DNA from: Halovibrio salipaludis
Lineage (GTDB): Bacteria; Pseudomonadota; Gammaproteobacteria; Pseudomonadales; Oleiphilaceae
Assembly (NCBI RefSeq): GCF_002286965.1
Contig: NZ_NSKD01000004.1
Span: forward strand, 124,001 to 188,000
Reading direction: 5' to 3'
DNA length: 64,000 bases
Of this stretch, positions 1 through 8,050 are shown one piece after another (the first letter of the stretch is position 1; the number at the start of each line of letters is the position of its first letter). Position numbers and translations under genes: made by a program. The notes below the pieces were generated by a model. It did no database searches. It had not been told where the DNA came from and saw nothing but the letters and a program-made list of their open reading frames with translations.

Positions 1-703
1 CTTCGGTGTACATGTCGCCCCAGTGGCGGAGGGCATTGCGCTTGGTGATCAGACAGACCTGGCTTTCCAGCTCCTCTCCGTCCGGATTCTCAAAGGTCCG
101 GGGATTACCGGCATCACGCCGTTCACCGGCGCGCTTGCGGGCGCGTTCGAAGCCGAAGCGGATGATCCGCTCGGTGGCGAAGCGGGTGAAAATTTCCGTC
201 TGGGTGGCAATCTCACCAGGCCTGCCCTGGCGCAGGCGCCCGCCCTGGCCAACGTACTCGCCCTCGCTGTTCTCGCGGATGACCAGCATATCCGTATCCG
301 CGGCGCGCGGGTCGGCCAGGTATTGCCGGGCGCCGCTGAGCTGGTGCGCGGGGCGCTCGCAGACCCACTGGTCAAAGCCCTTTCGCATCTGCAGCAGCGG
401 GCTGAGCGAGACGCTGTCGGAGAGCACGTGGTGGTGCGGGTTCCTGCTGGGTCCCGGGTCACCCAGTGCCCCCAGGAGGATGGCGTCGTAGCCGGCCAGC
501 GTTCTCATGGCATCCGCCGGCATCATCTCCTCGTGCTGGCGATGCCAGGCGGTAGAAGGCCACTCAAACACATCCCATTCCAGGGCCAGTCCGTGTGTCT
601 GCCGGAGCGCTTCAAGAATCCGAAGGGACTGGTGGATAACCTCGGGCCCGACGCCATCCCCGGGCGTGACGGCGATGCGGATGGGGCGGCTGGTGTCGTT
701 CAT
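1..703 (-). CDS. Isocitrate/isopropylmalate dehydrogenase family protein, tartrate/D-malate-like (3' end outside window)
   Basis: About 234 N-terminal codons are present and the frame is still open at base 1. The protein starts MNDTSRPIRIAVTPGDGVGP, the Rossmann-like opening of the beta-decarboxylating dehydrogenases. A later IRENSEGEYVG motif is typical of the tartrate and D-malate dehydrogenase subgroup rather than of LeuB. Family members oxidise and decarboxylate a 2-hydroxy acid using NAD+ and a divalent metal in the cytoplasm. The C-terminal half with the metal-binding aspartates is missing, so the substrate cannot be read. The gene is divergent from the EAL gene, with 134 bases between them. 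Confidence 0.82.
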   Translation of the reverse strand, partial: MNDTSRPIRIAVTPGDGVGPEVIHQSLRILEALRQTHGLALEWDVFEWPSTAWHRQHEEMMPADAMRTLAGYDAILLGALGDPGPSRNPHHHVLSDSVSLSPLLQMRKGFDQWVCERPAHQLSGARQYLADPRAADTDMLVIRENSEGEYVGQGGRLRQGRPGEIATQTEIFTRFATERIIRFGFERARKRAGERRDAGNPRTFENPDGEELESQVCLITKRNALRHWGDMYTE

Positions 704-837
704 GGGATTGTCCTGAATTGAGGGCGGGTGACAATTTTTACTGTAGGCGCTCTTGTATCTGTGGCAAGTTCTATACTGCAATTGGTAATGGGTCGGCAAT
801 ACACCGGCCGGATAACGAATTCCAATCTTGGTAGCGT

Positions 838-1602
838 ATGGAACAGGAACTTTTCGATCAGTCGCACTGCGATCACTGCGCCTGTGGTGCGGGTCTGGAC
901 TTTGACTTCTCATTCGCATTCCAGCCGGTCGTGGATGCGCAGGCCGGGGGTGTGCTGGCTTACGAAGCGCTGGTGCGTGGGCTCAATGGTGAGGGCGCAC
1001 TGCAGGTCCTGGACAGGGTCTCCCGCAAGAATATGTACCGCTTCGATCAGGCGTGCCGGGTCAAGGCGGTGAAGCTGGCAGCAGAGCTCGGTATGGATTC
1101 CCGTCTGTGCATCAACTTCATGCCCAACGCCGTTTACAAGGCCGAGACCTGTATCCAGACGACGCTGGCGGCCGCGAAGCAGTACGAATTCGATACCAGT
1201 CGGCTGATCTTTGAGTTCACCGAGGTGGAGAACCTGACGGATACGGATCACCTGATCGGCATCATCGACGCCTATGAGGAGATGGGGTTCTCCATTGCGC
1301 TGGATGACTACGGGGCGGGGTATTCCCGTATGAATCTGCTGACGGATACAACCCCCCAGTTCCTGAAACTGGATATGTCGCTGATCCGGGATGTGGAAAA
1401 GCATCCGAGGAAACAGGCGGTGATCGAGGGGATACTGTTGACCAATTACCGTCTGGGCATCGGAACCATCGCCGAGGGTATTGAAACCGAGGCGGAATAC
1501 CAGTGGTGCCGTTCGGCAGGCATCCGCTATTTCCAGGGGTACCTGCTGGCTCGGCCAGGCTTCGAGACGCTTCCGGCCCCCTACATTCCGGACGAACAAT
1601 AG
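838..1602 (+). CDS. EAL-domain cyclic-di-GMP phosphodiesterase with N-terminal Cys/His cluster
   Basis: A single EAL domain fills this 254-residue protein. The catalytic set looks intact: EAL at 43-45, Asn93 (CINFMPN), Glu126, the Asp pair D156-D157 in DDYGAGYS, Lys177 and Glu213 (AEGIE). It probably hydrolyses c-di-GMP to pGpG. INFMPN-type spellings resemble the EAL domains of BLUF-linked proteins, but no BLUF domain is present. The first 17 residues instead carry HCDHCACG, a possible metal or redox site. No membrane segment is visible. The stop codon overlaps the GTG start of the next gene, suggesting co-transcription. Confidence 0.88.
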   Translation: MEQELFDQSHCDHCACGAGLDFDFSFAFQPVVDAQAGGVLAYEALVRGLNGEGALQVLDRVSRKNMYRFDQACRVKAVKLAAELGMDSRLCINFMPNAVYKAETCIQTTLAAAKQYEFDTSRLIFEFTEVENLTDTDHLIGIIDAYEEMGFSIALDDYGAGYSRMNLLTDTTPQFLKLDMSLIRDVEKHPRKQAVIEGILLTNYRLGIGTIAEGIETEAEYQWCRSAGIRYFQGYLLARPGFETLPAPYIPDEQ

Positions 1603-1952
1603 TGTTCTATCGCGTGATTATCTTCGTCATCGGACTGGCCCTGGTAGGCCTGACTTTCGCGCTCATGTGGGCGGGCGCCGGATTCTTCCTCGACCGGATG
1701 GGTGAGAAGGAGCGTGTGTTCGAGCGTGCCCGCCTCATCGCCATCTGGACCTTCGCCGGTTTCGGGATCGGGCTGCTGTTCATGGGGCTGGGCGGCCCGG
1801 TACTCGGAACCGTGGCGTTCTACCGCAGTGCCCGGGCCACCGTACCGCACATCAGTGAAGCCCGGGTGCTGCTCTGGGGCTTTTCAGTGGTCCTGCTGAG
1901 CACCCTGGTGGCCGGTGGTCTGCTCTTCGGCGGTCTGGCTCTGGTCGCCTGA
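1602..1952 (+). CDS. Small multi-pass membrane protein, unknown function
   Basis: The chosen start is GTG at 1602, overlapping the final base of the EAL stop codon; it gives 116 residues. Three hydrophobic segments are visible, at roughly residues 3-24, 45-67 and 90-115, joined by short charged loops such as DRMGEKERVFERARL. No enzyme motif is seen. The tight link to the phosphodiesterase suggests co-expression. The last 69 bases overlap the convergent LysR gene, which is unusual, so either C-terminus could be shorter in practice. I do not recognise a family. Confidence 0.6.
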   Translation: MFYRVIIFVIGLALVGLTFALMWAGAGFFLDRMGEKERVFERARLIAIWTFAGFGIGLLFMGLGGPVLGTVAFYRSARATVPHISEARVLLWGFSVVLLSTLVAGGLLFGGLALVA

Positions 1953-2858
1953 ACCCCCGGGTGTCTTCAGGGCGTGGAGCCGTTCCCGGAACCAGTTGAG
2001 GGCCGGCTCACGTTCGTGCTGGCGGTGCCAGTAGAGATGCACATCCACCTCCGGCATGCCTTCGGGTGGCTCCAGAAGCGCGACATCCAGGTACTGGCCG
2101 ATGATGTCCGCATAGGCCTCGGGCATGGTCACCAGAAGGTCCGTCTCAGCCGCCACCCGGCAGGCTGCGAAATAGTGCTGGCAGCGCAGTGCGATCCGGC
2201 GCCGATGCCCGCGTGCACTGAGTGCGAAGTCCTCCAGCCCCTGACCCTCGGCCCGGGATGAGACCAGCACATGGCCGGCGGCCAGGTAACGCTCAAGGGT
2301 CATGCCCTGCCGGGCGATGGCCGAACCCCGCCGCGCCACCACCACCAGCCGGTCCTCATGCAGCCGTTCATGGGCGGTCTGGTCGCTCACCGGCAGCAGC
2401 ACATCCACCGCGAAATCCAGCTTGCCCGCCGCCAGCTGCTGCTCCATCTCCCGTCGGGGCACCCGTTGGCTGACCACCTCGATCCCCGGATACTGCGTCA
2501 TCTCCTGCATCAGCGGCGGCAGAAAGGTCGCCTCGAGCACATCCCTGAGCGCGATGTTGAACACCCTGGGCTGCTGCTCGGGGGTGAATTCATGGAAGGC
2601 GTTCAGGGCGGAGTGAATCTCACTCAGGGCCGGGTGCACGGAGCTGGCCAGGCGCTGGGCCAGTGGCGTGGGCACCATGCGGTTGCCCTGGCGGCGGAAC
2701 AGGGCATCATCGAACTGCTCGCGCAGCCGTGCCAGGGAGTGGCTGACGGCGGGCTGGGTCAGGTGCAGGATCTCACTGGCGCGGGTGAGGCTGCCTTCGC
2801 GGTAGATGGTGATGAAGACGGTGAGGAGGTTCAGGTCGAGGCGGTTACCGGGGATCAT
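1884..2858 (-). CDS. LysR-family transcriptional regulator
   Basis: The N-terminus (LDLNLLTVFITIYREGSLTR followed by a LTQPAVSHSLARLR helix) is the winged helix-turn-helix of LysR regulators. A periplasmic-binding-like effector domain follows to about residue 295. At 324 residues it is slightly long because of a Gln/Thr/Gly-rich tail that lies in the overlap with the convergent membrane gene. It is divergent from the acyl-CoA dehydrogenase gene, the usual position of a LysR activator relative to its target. It is therefore the likely regulator of the 3112-6925 operon; the inducer is unknown. Confidence 0.9.
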   Translation of the reverse strand: MIPGNRLDLNLLTVFITIYREGSLTRASEILHLTQPAVSHSLARLREQFDDALFRRQGNRMVPTPLAQRLASSVHPALSEIHSALNAFHEFTPEQQPRVFNIALRDVLEATFLPPLMQEMTQYPGIEVVSQRVPRREMEQQLAAGKLDFAVDVLLPVSDQTAHERLHEDRLVVVARRGSAIARQGMTLERYLAAGHVLVSSRAEGQGLEDFALSARGHRRRIALRCQHYFAACRVAAETDLLVTMPEAYADIIGQYLDVALLEPPEGMPEVDVHLYWHRQHEREPALNWFRERLHALKTPGGSGDQSQTAEEQTTGHQGAQQDH

Positions 2859-2966
2859 GAGGTGCGTCTCTCCGCATTAGCATTATGCATGACATGCAAT
2901 GAGGATAATTCAGTAGTCTTATCCGGTACAGGTTTCTACACTCGGTTCATAAGGATCGGGCCGTGC

Positions 2967-3076
2967 GGCAGGAGGCGGGAGGGTCTTCCGGGAATCGCTA
3001 TGAATCCATCCATGGACGCTGCGCGGTCGCCATCCCTGGCGACCGAGCTTCCCGGAAGACCCTCCCGCCTCCTGCC
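2967..3076. repeat. Long palindromic intergenic repeat, copy A
   Basis: Two perfect 28-base inverted arms (2967-2994 and 3049-3076) flank a 54-base centre. The centre holds a smaller hairpin, GGTCGCCA / TGGCGACC (3025-3032 / 3037-3044). It aligns closely with the centre of the palindrome at 6974-7085, while the outer arms do not. The element sits between the divergent LysR and acyl-CoA dehydrogenase genes, ending 35 bases before the latter's start. It could affect transcription or mRNA structure. Confidence 0.85.
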
Positions 3077-3111
3077 TCCCCAGACTGCAACCTCATGCAA
3101 AGGAGGTCCCC

Positions 3112-4317
3112 ATGGACTTTGAACTCTCAGAAAAGGGCCAGGATTTCTACAACCGGGTCTGTCAGTTCATGAAAGACGAGATCGAACCCATCGAGGCGGA
3201 TTATTTCCGCGAACTGCACAGCCTGGACAACCCCTGGGTGGTGCTGCCGGTGATCGAAGAGCTCAAGGCCAAGGCGAAGGCCCAGGGGCTGTGGAACATG
3301 TTCCTGCCCAAGAGTGACCTGGGCGCCGGGCTGAGCAACGCCGATTACGCGGTGATCGCGGAGCAGACCGGGCGCAGCTTCATCGCGCCGGAGATCTTCA
3401 ACTGCAACGCGCCGGATACCGGCAACATGGAGGTGCTGTACTACTACGGCTCCGAGGAACAGCAGGAGCGCTGGCTCAAGCCGCTCCTGGCGGGCGAGAT
3501 CCGTTCGGCGTTCTGCATGACGGAGCCGGACGTCGCCTCCTCGGATGCGACCAACATGGAGGCGACCGCGACCATCGAGGGCGATGAAGTGGTGCTGAAC
3601 GGGCGCAAGTGGTGGAGTACCGGTATCGGCCACCCGAACTGCCAGGTGCTGATCTTCATGGGCCTGACCGATCCGGACGCCAACCGTCACCGGCGCCATT
3701 CCATGGTGGTGGTCCCGAAGGACACACCCGGCGTAAAGGTCGAGCGGATGCTGAAGGTGTTCGGGGACGAGGATGCCCCCCATGGCCACGGCGAAGTGAG
3801 CTTTGACAACGTCCGGCTGCCGAAGAGCGCCATCATCAAGGCACCGGGGGCCGGTTTCGAGATCGCCCAGGGGCGGCTCGGGCCGGGCCGCGTGCACCAC
3901 TGCATGCGGGCCATCGGTGCCGCTGAGCGGGCACTGGAGAAGATGATCCGCCGGGCCAACTCGCGTGAAGCCTTCGGTAAGCCGCTGTCCAAGCTCGGCG
4001 GTAATCCGGACATCATCGCACGGGCACGCATGAACATCGAACAGGCGCGGCTGCTGACGCTCAAGACCGCCTGGCTGCTGGATACCAAGGGTGTCGGCGG
4101 CGCACTGAGCGAAGTGTCACAGATCAAGGCCGTGGTTCCGGAGATGCTGTGTACCATTGTGGATCAGGCCATCCAGATGCACGGTGGCGGTGGCGTCAGT
4201 GACGATCACGAGCTGGCGGCCATGTACGGCGCGGCGCGGTCACTGCGGCTGGCGGACGGGCCGGACGAGGTGCACCGGGCCATGGTGGCAAGGCTTGAGC
4301 TGGCCAAATACCGATAA
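3112..4317 (+). CDS. Acyl-CoA dehydrogenase family protein (ACAD10/11-like)
   Basis: A 401-residue flavoenzyme with the standard acyl-CoA dehydrogenase layout: helical N-domain, beta domain with FCMTEPDVASSDAT (FAD contact) and GRKWWSTG, and helical C-domain ending in QMHGGGGVSD and ADGPDEVHR. The ADGPDEVH ending is characteristic of the ACAD10/11-like branch and places Asp where classical enzymes have the catalytic Glu. A strong AAAGGAGG site precedes the ATG. It is first in an operon with an SDR, an APH-type kinase and a histidine phosphatase. ACAD10/11 relatives act on 4-phospho-acyl-CoA made by such kinases, so a role in 4-hydroxy-acid catabolism is inferred. Confidence 0.92.
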   Translation: MDFELSEKGQDFYNRVCQFMKDEIEPIEADYFRELHSLDNPWVVLPVIEELKAKAKAQGLWNMFLPKSDLGAGLSNADYAVIAEQTGRSFIAPEIFNCNAPDTGNMEVLYYYGSEEQQERWLKPLLAGEIRSAFCMTEPDVASSDATNMEATATIEGDEVVLNGRKWWSTGIGHPNCQVLIFMGLTDPDANRHRRHSMVVVPKDTPGVKVERMLKVFGDEDAPHGHGEVSFDNVRLPKSAIIKAPGAGFEIAQGRLGPGRVHHCMRAIGAAERALEKMIRRANSREAFGKPLSKLGGNPDIIARARMNIEQARLLTLKTAWLLDTKGVGGALSEVSQIKAVVPEMLCTIVDQAIQMHGGGGVSDDHELAAMYGAARSLRLADGPDEVHRAMVARLELAKYR

Positions 4318-4333
4318 CAAAGGAAGACAACAC

Positions 4334-5146
4334 ATGAGCCAACGGGTATTCATCACCGGCGGGGCCAGTGGCCTCGGCCGGGCACTGGCACTGAACTACG
4401 CCCGCCAGGGCGCACGGGTGTGCATTGGCGACATCACGCCGGAACAGGGCGTGGAAACCGAAAGTGCCATTAACGAGGTCGGCGGCAAGGGACTTTTCCT
4501 CGAATGCGACGTGCGCCGGCTCAACAGTCTTGAAAAGGCAAAGGACGCCCTGGTGGAACGCTGGGGCGGCGTGGATGTGGTGGTCAACAACGCGGGCGTT
4601 GCCTCGGCCGGTTCCATCGAGGACACCACCATCGCGGACTGGGAATGGATACTGGACATCAACGTCATGGGCGTGGTCCGGGGCTGCAAGGTGTTCACAC
4701 CGCTCCTCAAGGAGCAGGGCAGTGGCACCATCGTCAACATCGCCTCCATGGCGGGGCTGATGCTGGCGCCGCTGATGTGCAGCTACAACGTTTCCAAGGC
4801 CGGCGTCATCGCGCTTTCCGAGACCATGAACCATGAGTTCCTCGACACCGGTGTAAACGTCTGTGTGGTCTGCCCGGCGTTTTTCCAGACAAACCTGACC
4901 TCGAGCATGCGTTCGAGCATTCCGGGCATCCAGAACAACGTGAACAAGCTGATGCAGCGCTCCAGTGTCACCGCGGATGACGTGGCCGAGGACATCGCCC
5001 GTGCCGTGCGCAAGGGGAGTTTCTGGGTGCTGCCGCACAAGACCGAACGCCGCCTGTGGTACATCAAGCGCGCCAGCCCGAAAGCTTTTGACTTCCTGCT
5101 CGGAATGGAAAGCAAGCGCTGGATGAAAAAGATGCAGAAGAACTGA
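4334..5146 (+). CDS. Short-chain dehydrogenase/reductase (SDR)
   Basis: A 270-residue classical SDR with the cofactor motif TGGASGLGRALAL at the N-terminus, NNAG, an active-site Ser in the IVNIASMAG strand, and YNVSK supplying Tyr and Lys. It should oxidise or reduce a hydroxyl/keto group using NAD(P). The ATG at 4334 follows AAAGGAAG and lies 16 bases after the acyl-CoA dehydrogenase stop, so the two are co-transcribed. In this operon it could act on a 3-hydroxy or 4-hydroxy acyl intermediate; the substrate cannot be read from sequence. Confidence 0.9.
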   Translation: MSQRVFITGGASGLGRALALNYARQGARVCIGDITPEQGVETESAINEVGGKGLFLECDVRRLNSLEKAKDALVERWGGVDVVVNNAGVASAGSIEDTTIADWEWILDINVMGVVRGCKVFTPLLKEQGSGTIVNIASMAGLMLAPLMCSYNVSKAGVIALSETMNHEFLDTGVNVCVVCPAFFQTNLTSSMRSSIPGIQNNVNKLMQRSSVTADDVAEDIARAVRKGSFWVLPHKTERRLWYIKRASPKAFDFLLGMESKRWMKKMQKN

Positions 5147-5157
5147 GCGAGGCGACC

Positions 5158-6222
5158 ATGACCCTGATTGATCAGCCAACGGAAACCCGCGAGGGCGAGG
5201 CGCTGGACCCGGCCGCAGTGGATCGCTTCATGAAGCAGCAGCTGCCGGAGCTGGAAGGCGAGCCTGTGATCCGCCAGTACCCGGGCGGCGCTTCAAACCT
5301 GACCTACCAGATCGACTACGGCGAGCGCTCCTTCGTCCTGCGCCGCCCGCCGTTCGGGCACAAGGCCAAGTCGGCCCATGACATGCTGCGCGAGGCGCGC
5401 ATCATGCGTGCGCTCAAGCCGGTTTATCCCTACGTGCCGGACATCATCGCCATCTGCGATGACCATGACGTGCTCGGTGATGAGTTCTACGTGATGGAAC
5501 GCCTCAAGGGCATCATCCTGCGTCAGGATTTTCCCGAGGGTTTCGAGCTCAGTGAGCAGGACACCCGCAAGCTGTGCGGCAACGTCGTGGACAAGCTGGT
5601 GGACCTGCACCGCGTTGATTACCAGGCGGCTGGATTGGACCAGATCGGCAAGGGCGCGGGCTACGTGAAGCGCCAGATCGACGGCTGGAGCGACCGGTTC
5701 CGTAAGGCACGCACGGAGGATGTGAGTGACTTCGAGCCGGTCATGGAGTGGCTGCAGGAAAAGATGCCGGAGGACGTGGCCACCTGCGTTATCCACAATG
5801 ATTTCCGTTTCGACAACGTGGTCCTGAACCCCGACAACCCGTTCGAGGTGATTGGCATCCTGGACTGGGAGATGGCGACCCTCGGCGATCCGCTGATGGA
5901 CCTGGGCAACAGTCTGGCGTACTGGGTGCAGGCGGACGATGACCAGTTCTTCCATATGCTGCGGCGCCAGCCCACGCACCGGCCGGGGATGATGAGCCGG
6001 GATGAGGTCGTGGCCTATTACATGGAGCGCTCCGGCTTCCATGCGGACAACTTCGACTTCTATGAGGTGTACGGGCTGTTCCGGCTGGCCGGCATCGTTC
6101 AGCAGATCTATTATCGCTACTACCACGGTCAGACCCAGGACAAGCGCTTCGCCGGCTTCGGCCAGGCGGCGAATTACCTGGAGCAGCGCTGCAAACGCTT
6201 GATTGAGAAGAGCACCCTGTAG
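5158..6222 (+). CDS. APH-family phosphotransferase, ACAD10/11 kinase-domain-like
   Basis: A 354-residue aminoglycoside-phosphotransferase-fold kinase. The catalytic loop IHNDFRFDN contains the HxDxxxxN Brenner motif, and ILDWEMATLGDP gives the metal-binding Asp. An N-terminal glycine-containing nucleotide loop reads YPGGASNLTYQ. In human ACAD10/11 this domain is fused to an acyl-CoA dehydrogenase, and in the Pseudomonas putida lva pathway LvaA is a kinase of this kind that phosphorylates 4-hydroxyvaleryl-CoA. Here kinase and dehydrogenase are separate genes of one operon. Antibiotic resistance is unlikely from this context. Confidence 0.88.
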   Translation: MTLIDQPTETREGEALDPAAVDRFMKQQLPELEGEPVIRQYPGGASNLTYQIDYGERSFVLRRPPFGHKAKSAHDMLREARIMRALKPVYPYVPDIIAICDDHDVLGDEFYVMERLKGIILRQDFPEGFELSEQDTRKLCGNVVDKLVDLHRVDYQAAGLDQIGKGAGYVKRQIDGWSDRFRKARTEDVSDFEPVMEWLQEKMPEDVATCVIHNDFRFDNVVLNPDNPFEVIGILDWEMATLGDPLMDLGNSLAYWVQADDDQFFHMLRRQPTHRPGMMSRDEVVAYYMERSGFHADNFDFYEVYGLFRLAGIVQQIYYRYYHGQTQDKRFAGFGQAANYLEQRCKRLIEKSTL

Positions 6223-6232
6223 GAGCGGATCG

Positions 6233-6925
6233 ATGGCAACACTGCACCTGATCCGTCATGGGCAGGCGAGTTTCGGCGCGTCGGATTACGACCGGCTTTC
6301 GCAGCGTGGCTGGGAGCAGGGTCGGGTTCTGGGGCGCTGGATTGGCCGGCATACCCAGCCCGAACGGCTGTTCGGCGGTGAGCTGCGCCGGCATCGCGAG
6401 ACCATAGAGGCGATGGCGGAAGGCTTCGGGGATGGGCTGCCGGAGGCGGCGGTGCATCCGGGGCTGAATGAGTTCGACCATCGGGCGGTGCTGGAGGCGT
6501 ACCGGCCGGGTTGGGGAAACCCGGAGGAGATGGCCCGGGAGCTGGCGAAGGAGGCGGATCCGCGCAAGGCGTTCCAGCATGCGTTCAGTGAGGCGATCCG
6601 GCGCTGGATCGGTGGCGAGAACGAGGGGGATTACCCGGAGTCCTGGCGGGCGTTCAGGGAGCGTGTGCTGCAGGGGCTTGATGAGGTGATCCGGGATGCC
6701 GGGGATGCGAGGCATGTATTCGTGGTGACCTCGGGTGGGCCGATCAGTGTGGTGGCCCAGTCGCTATTGGATCTGGATGACATGCGGGCGTTCCGGCTGA
6801 ATGAGGTGCTGGCGAATGCGAGTGTGTCGCGGGTGCTGTTCAGTGGGGATCGGCGGTCGTTGGCGGTTTTTAACAGTTTCGGGCATCTGGAGGGGGAGGA
6901 TCCCCAGCTGGTGACCTACCGCTGA
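6233..6925 (+). CDS. Histidine phosphatase family protein
   Basis: The LIRHGQASFG motif near residue 5 supplies the phosphorylated His of the phosphoglycerate-mutase-like superfamily, and TSGGPISVVAQ near residue 165 supplies the second His-region strand, although there Gly/Pro stands where many members have His. The chosen ATG at 6233 follows TAGGAGCG, 10 bases after the kinase stop; the protein has 230 residues. In this operon it may hydrolyse a phospho-acyl or CoA by-product, but the substrate is not determinable. The palindromic repeat after the gene could end or stabilise the transcript. Confidence 0.85.
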   Translation: MATLHLIRHGQASFGASDYDRLSQRGWEQGRVLGRWIGRHTQPERLFGGELRRHRETIEAMAEGFGDGLPEAAVHPGLNEFDHRAVLEAYRPGWGNPEEMARELAKEADPRKAFQHAFSEAIRRWIGGENEGDYPESWRAFRERVLQGLDEVIRDAGDARHVFVVTSGGPISVVAQSLLDLDDMRAFRLNEVLANASVSRVLFSGDRRSLAVFNSFGHLEGEDPQLVTYR

Positions 6926-6973
6926 GGCCTGTGCCACTCGGCCTGAAACCTCAAGACTGAGAGGTCGCTGCTG

Positions 6974-7085
6974 GCGGGGAATCGGGCACTGCCAATCGGG
7001 AAACGCCACGAGTACGTCCCTGTAGGCTGCTCTTCCGCCATCCATGGCTCCAGAGCTTCCCGCTTGGCAGTGCCCGATTCCCCGC
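6974..7085. repeat. Long palindromic intergenic repeat, copy B
   Basis: Inverted arms at 6974-6995 and 7064-7085 match perfectly over 22 bases and extend inward to 29 with one mismatch. The centre shares with copy A (2967-3076) the blocks GCTGC, CGCCATCC-TGGC and GAGCTTCCCG in the same order and spacing. The outer arms are unrelated to those of copy A. It lies between the histidine phosphatase and the second SDR gene and may separate the two transcripts. Confidence 0.85.
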
Positions 7086-7148
7086 TTCGGAGCGCCGCGT
7101 AGACGTGAATAAACATATAAGTTGGCAAGACGAGAAAAGGACTGAGAA

Positions 7149-7913
7149 ATGAGTGATCTGTTTGACCTGACGGGCCGCATCGCCCTGGTAACCGGCGCGA
7201 GCCGGGGGATTGGTGAGGAAATCGCAAAGCTGCTGGCGAAGCAGGGGGCGCAGGTGATTGTGTCCAGCCGCAAGATTGATGGCTGTGAGGCGGTGGCGCA
7301 GGCGATCCGTGACGAGGGTGGCAAGGCTGAGGCTATTGCGTGCCATATCGGGGAGATGGAGCAGATTGAGGCCATCTTTGCGGATATTGAGGGGCGTTAC
7401 GGGCGGCTGGATATCCTGGTGAACAACGCGGCGGCGAATCCGTATTTCGGGCCCATTGAGGATACCGATCTGGCGGCGTTCAATAAGACGGTGGATGTGA
7501 ACATCCGGGGTTATTTCTTCATGACCAGCGCGGGTGTGAACCTCATGAAGAAGCACGGCGGCGGTTCCATTGTGAATGTCGCGTCGATCAATGGGGTTGT
7601 CCCGGGCCACTACCAGGGGATCTATTCCATCTCGAAGGCGGCGGTGATCCAGATGACGAAGTCGTTCGCCACCGAACTGGGTACGAAGGGCATTCGGGTG
7701 AACGCGCTGCTGCCGGGCCTGACGGATACCAAGTTCGCCAGTGCGCTGACGACCAATGATTCCATCAAGCAGCAGGCGCTGGCGCATATTCCGCAGAAGC
7801 GGATCGCGGAGCCCAGTGAGATGGCGGGGTCGGTGCTGTATCTGGTGTCGGATGCGGCCAGCTACACTACCGGCGCTTGCCTGAACGTGGATGGTGGCTA
7901 CCTAACCGTATAA
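7149..7913 (+). CDS. Short-chain dehydrogenase/reductase (SDR), FabG-like
   Basis: A 254-residue classical SDR: TGASRGIGEEIAKLL cofactor loop, NNAAANPYFG, active Ser in IVNVASING, catalytic YSISK, and a C-terminal TTGACLNVDGGYLTV typical of the 3-oxoacyl reductase branch. It probably interconverts 3-hydroxy and 3-keto acyl groups with NAD(P). It follows a long palindrome and has its own ribosome site (AAAAGGACTGAGAAATG), so it may be a separate transcript, though functionally it fits the acyl-CoA cluster upstream. Confidence 0.9.
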   Translation: MSDLFDLTGRIALVTGASRGIGEEIAKLLAKQGAQVIVSSRKIDGCEAVAQAIRDEGGKAEAIACHIGEMEQIEAIFADIEGRYGRLDILVNNAAANPYFGPIEDTDLAAFNKTVDVNIRGYFFMTSAGVNLMKKHGGGSIVNVASINGVVPGHYQGIYSISKAAVIQMTKSFATELGTKGIRVNALLPGLTDTKFASALTTNDSIKQQALAHIPQKRIAEPSEMAGSVLYLVSDAASYTTGACLNVDGGYLTV

Positions 7914-7927
7914 CGCCCTCCAAAATC

Positions 7928-7987
7928 GCAGGAGCGCGCCTCGCGCGCGGTGCTCATCCCGGTATCGCGAGTGGAGCTTGCTCCTGC
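7928..7987. repeat. REP/BIME-like palindromic element
   Basis: GCAGGAGC at 7928-7935 is mirrored by GCTCCTGC at 7980-7987, with GCGCGCC-TCGCGCGCG just inside the left arm and a TCGCGAGTGGAGCTTGCTCC right half. The GGAGC...TTGCTCC wording resembles paired REP elements of pseudomonads. It occupies the space after the SDR gene and could serve as its transcript end. Confidence 0.6.
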
Positions 7988-8050
7988 ACTGCCTCTTGTC
8001 AAATCCGTTGAAATCAACCATCTTGCTCTGAGGATCCTGCCACTCAGGGA

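Noticed and set aside
3112-6925. APH-fold gene as an antibiotic resistance determinant
   Set aside because: Its neighbours are acyl-CoA genes and the sequence style is that of the ACAD10/11 kinase group.
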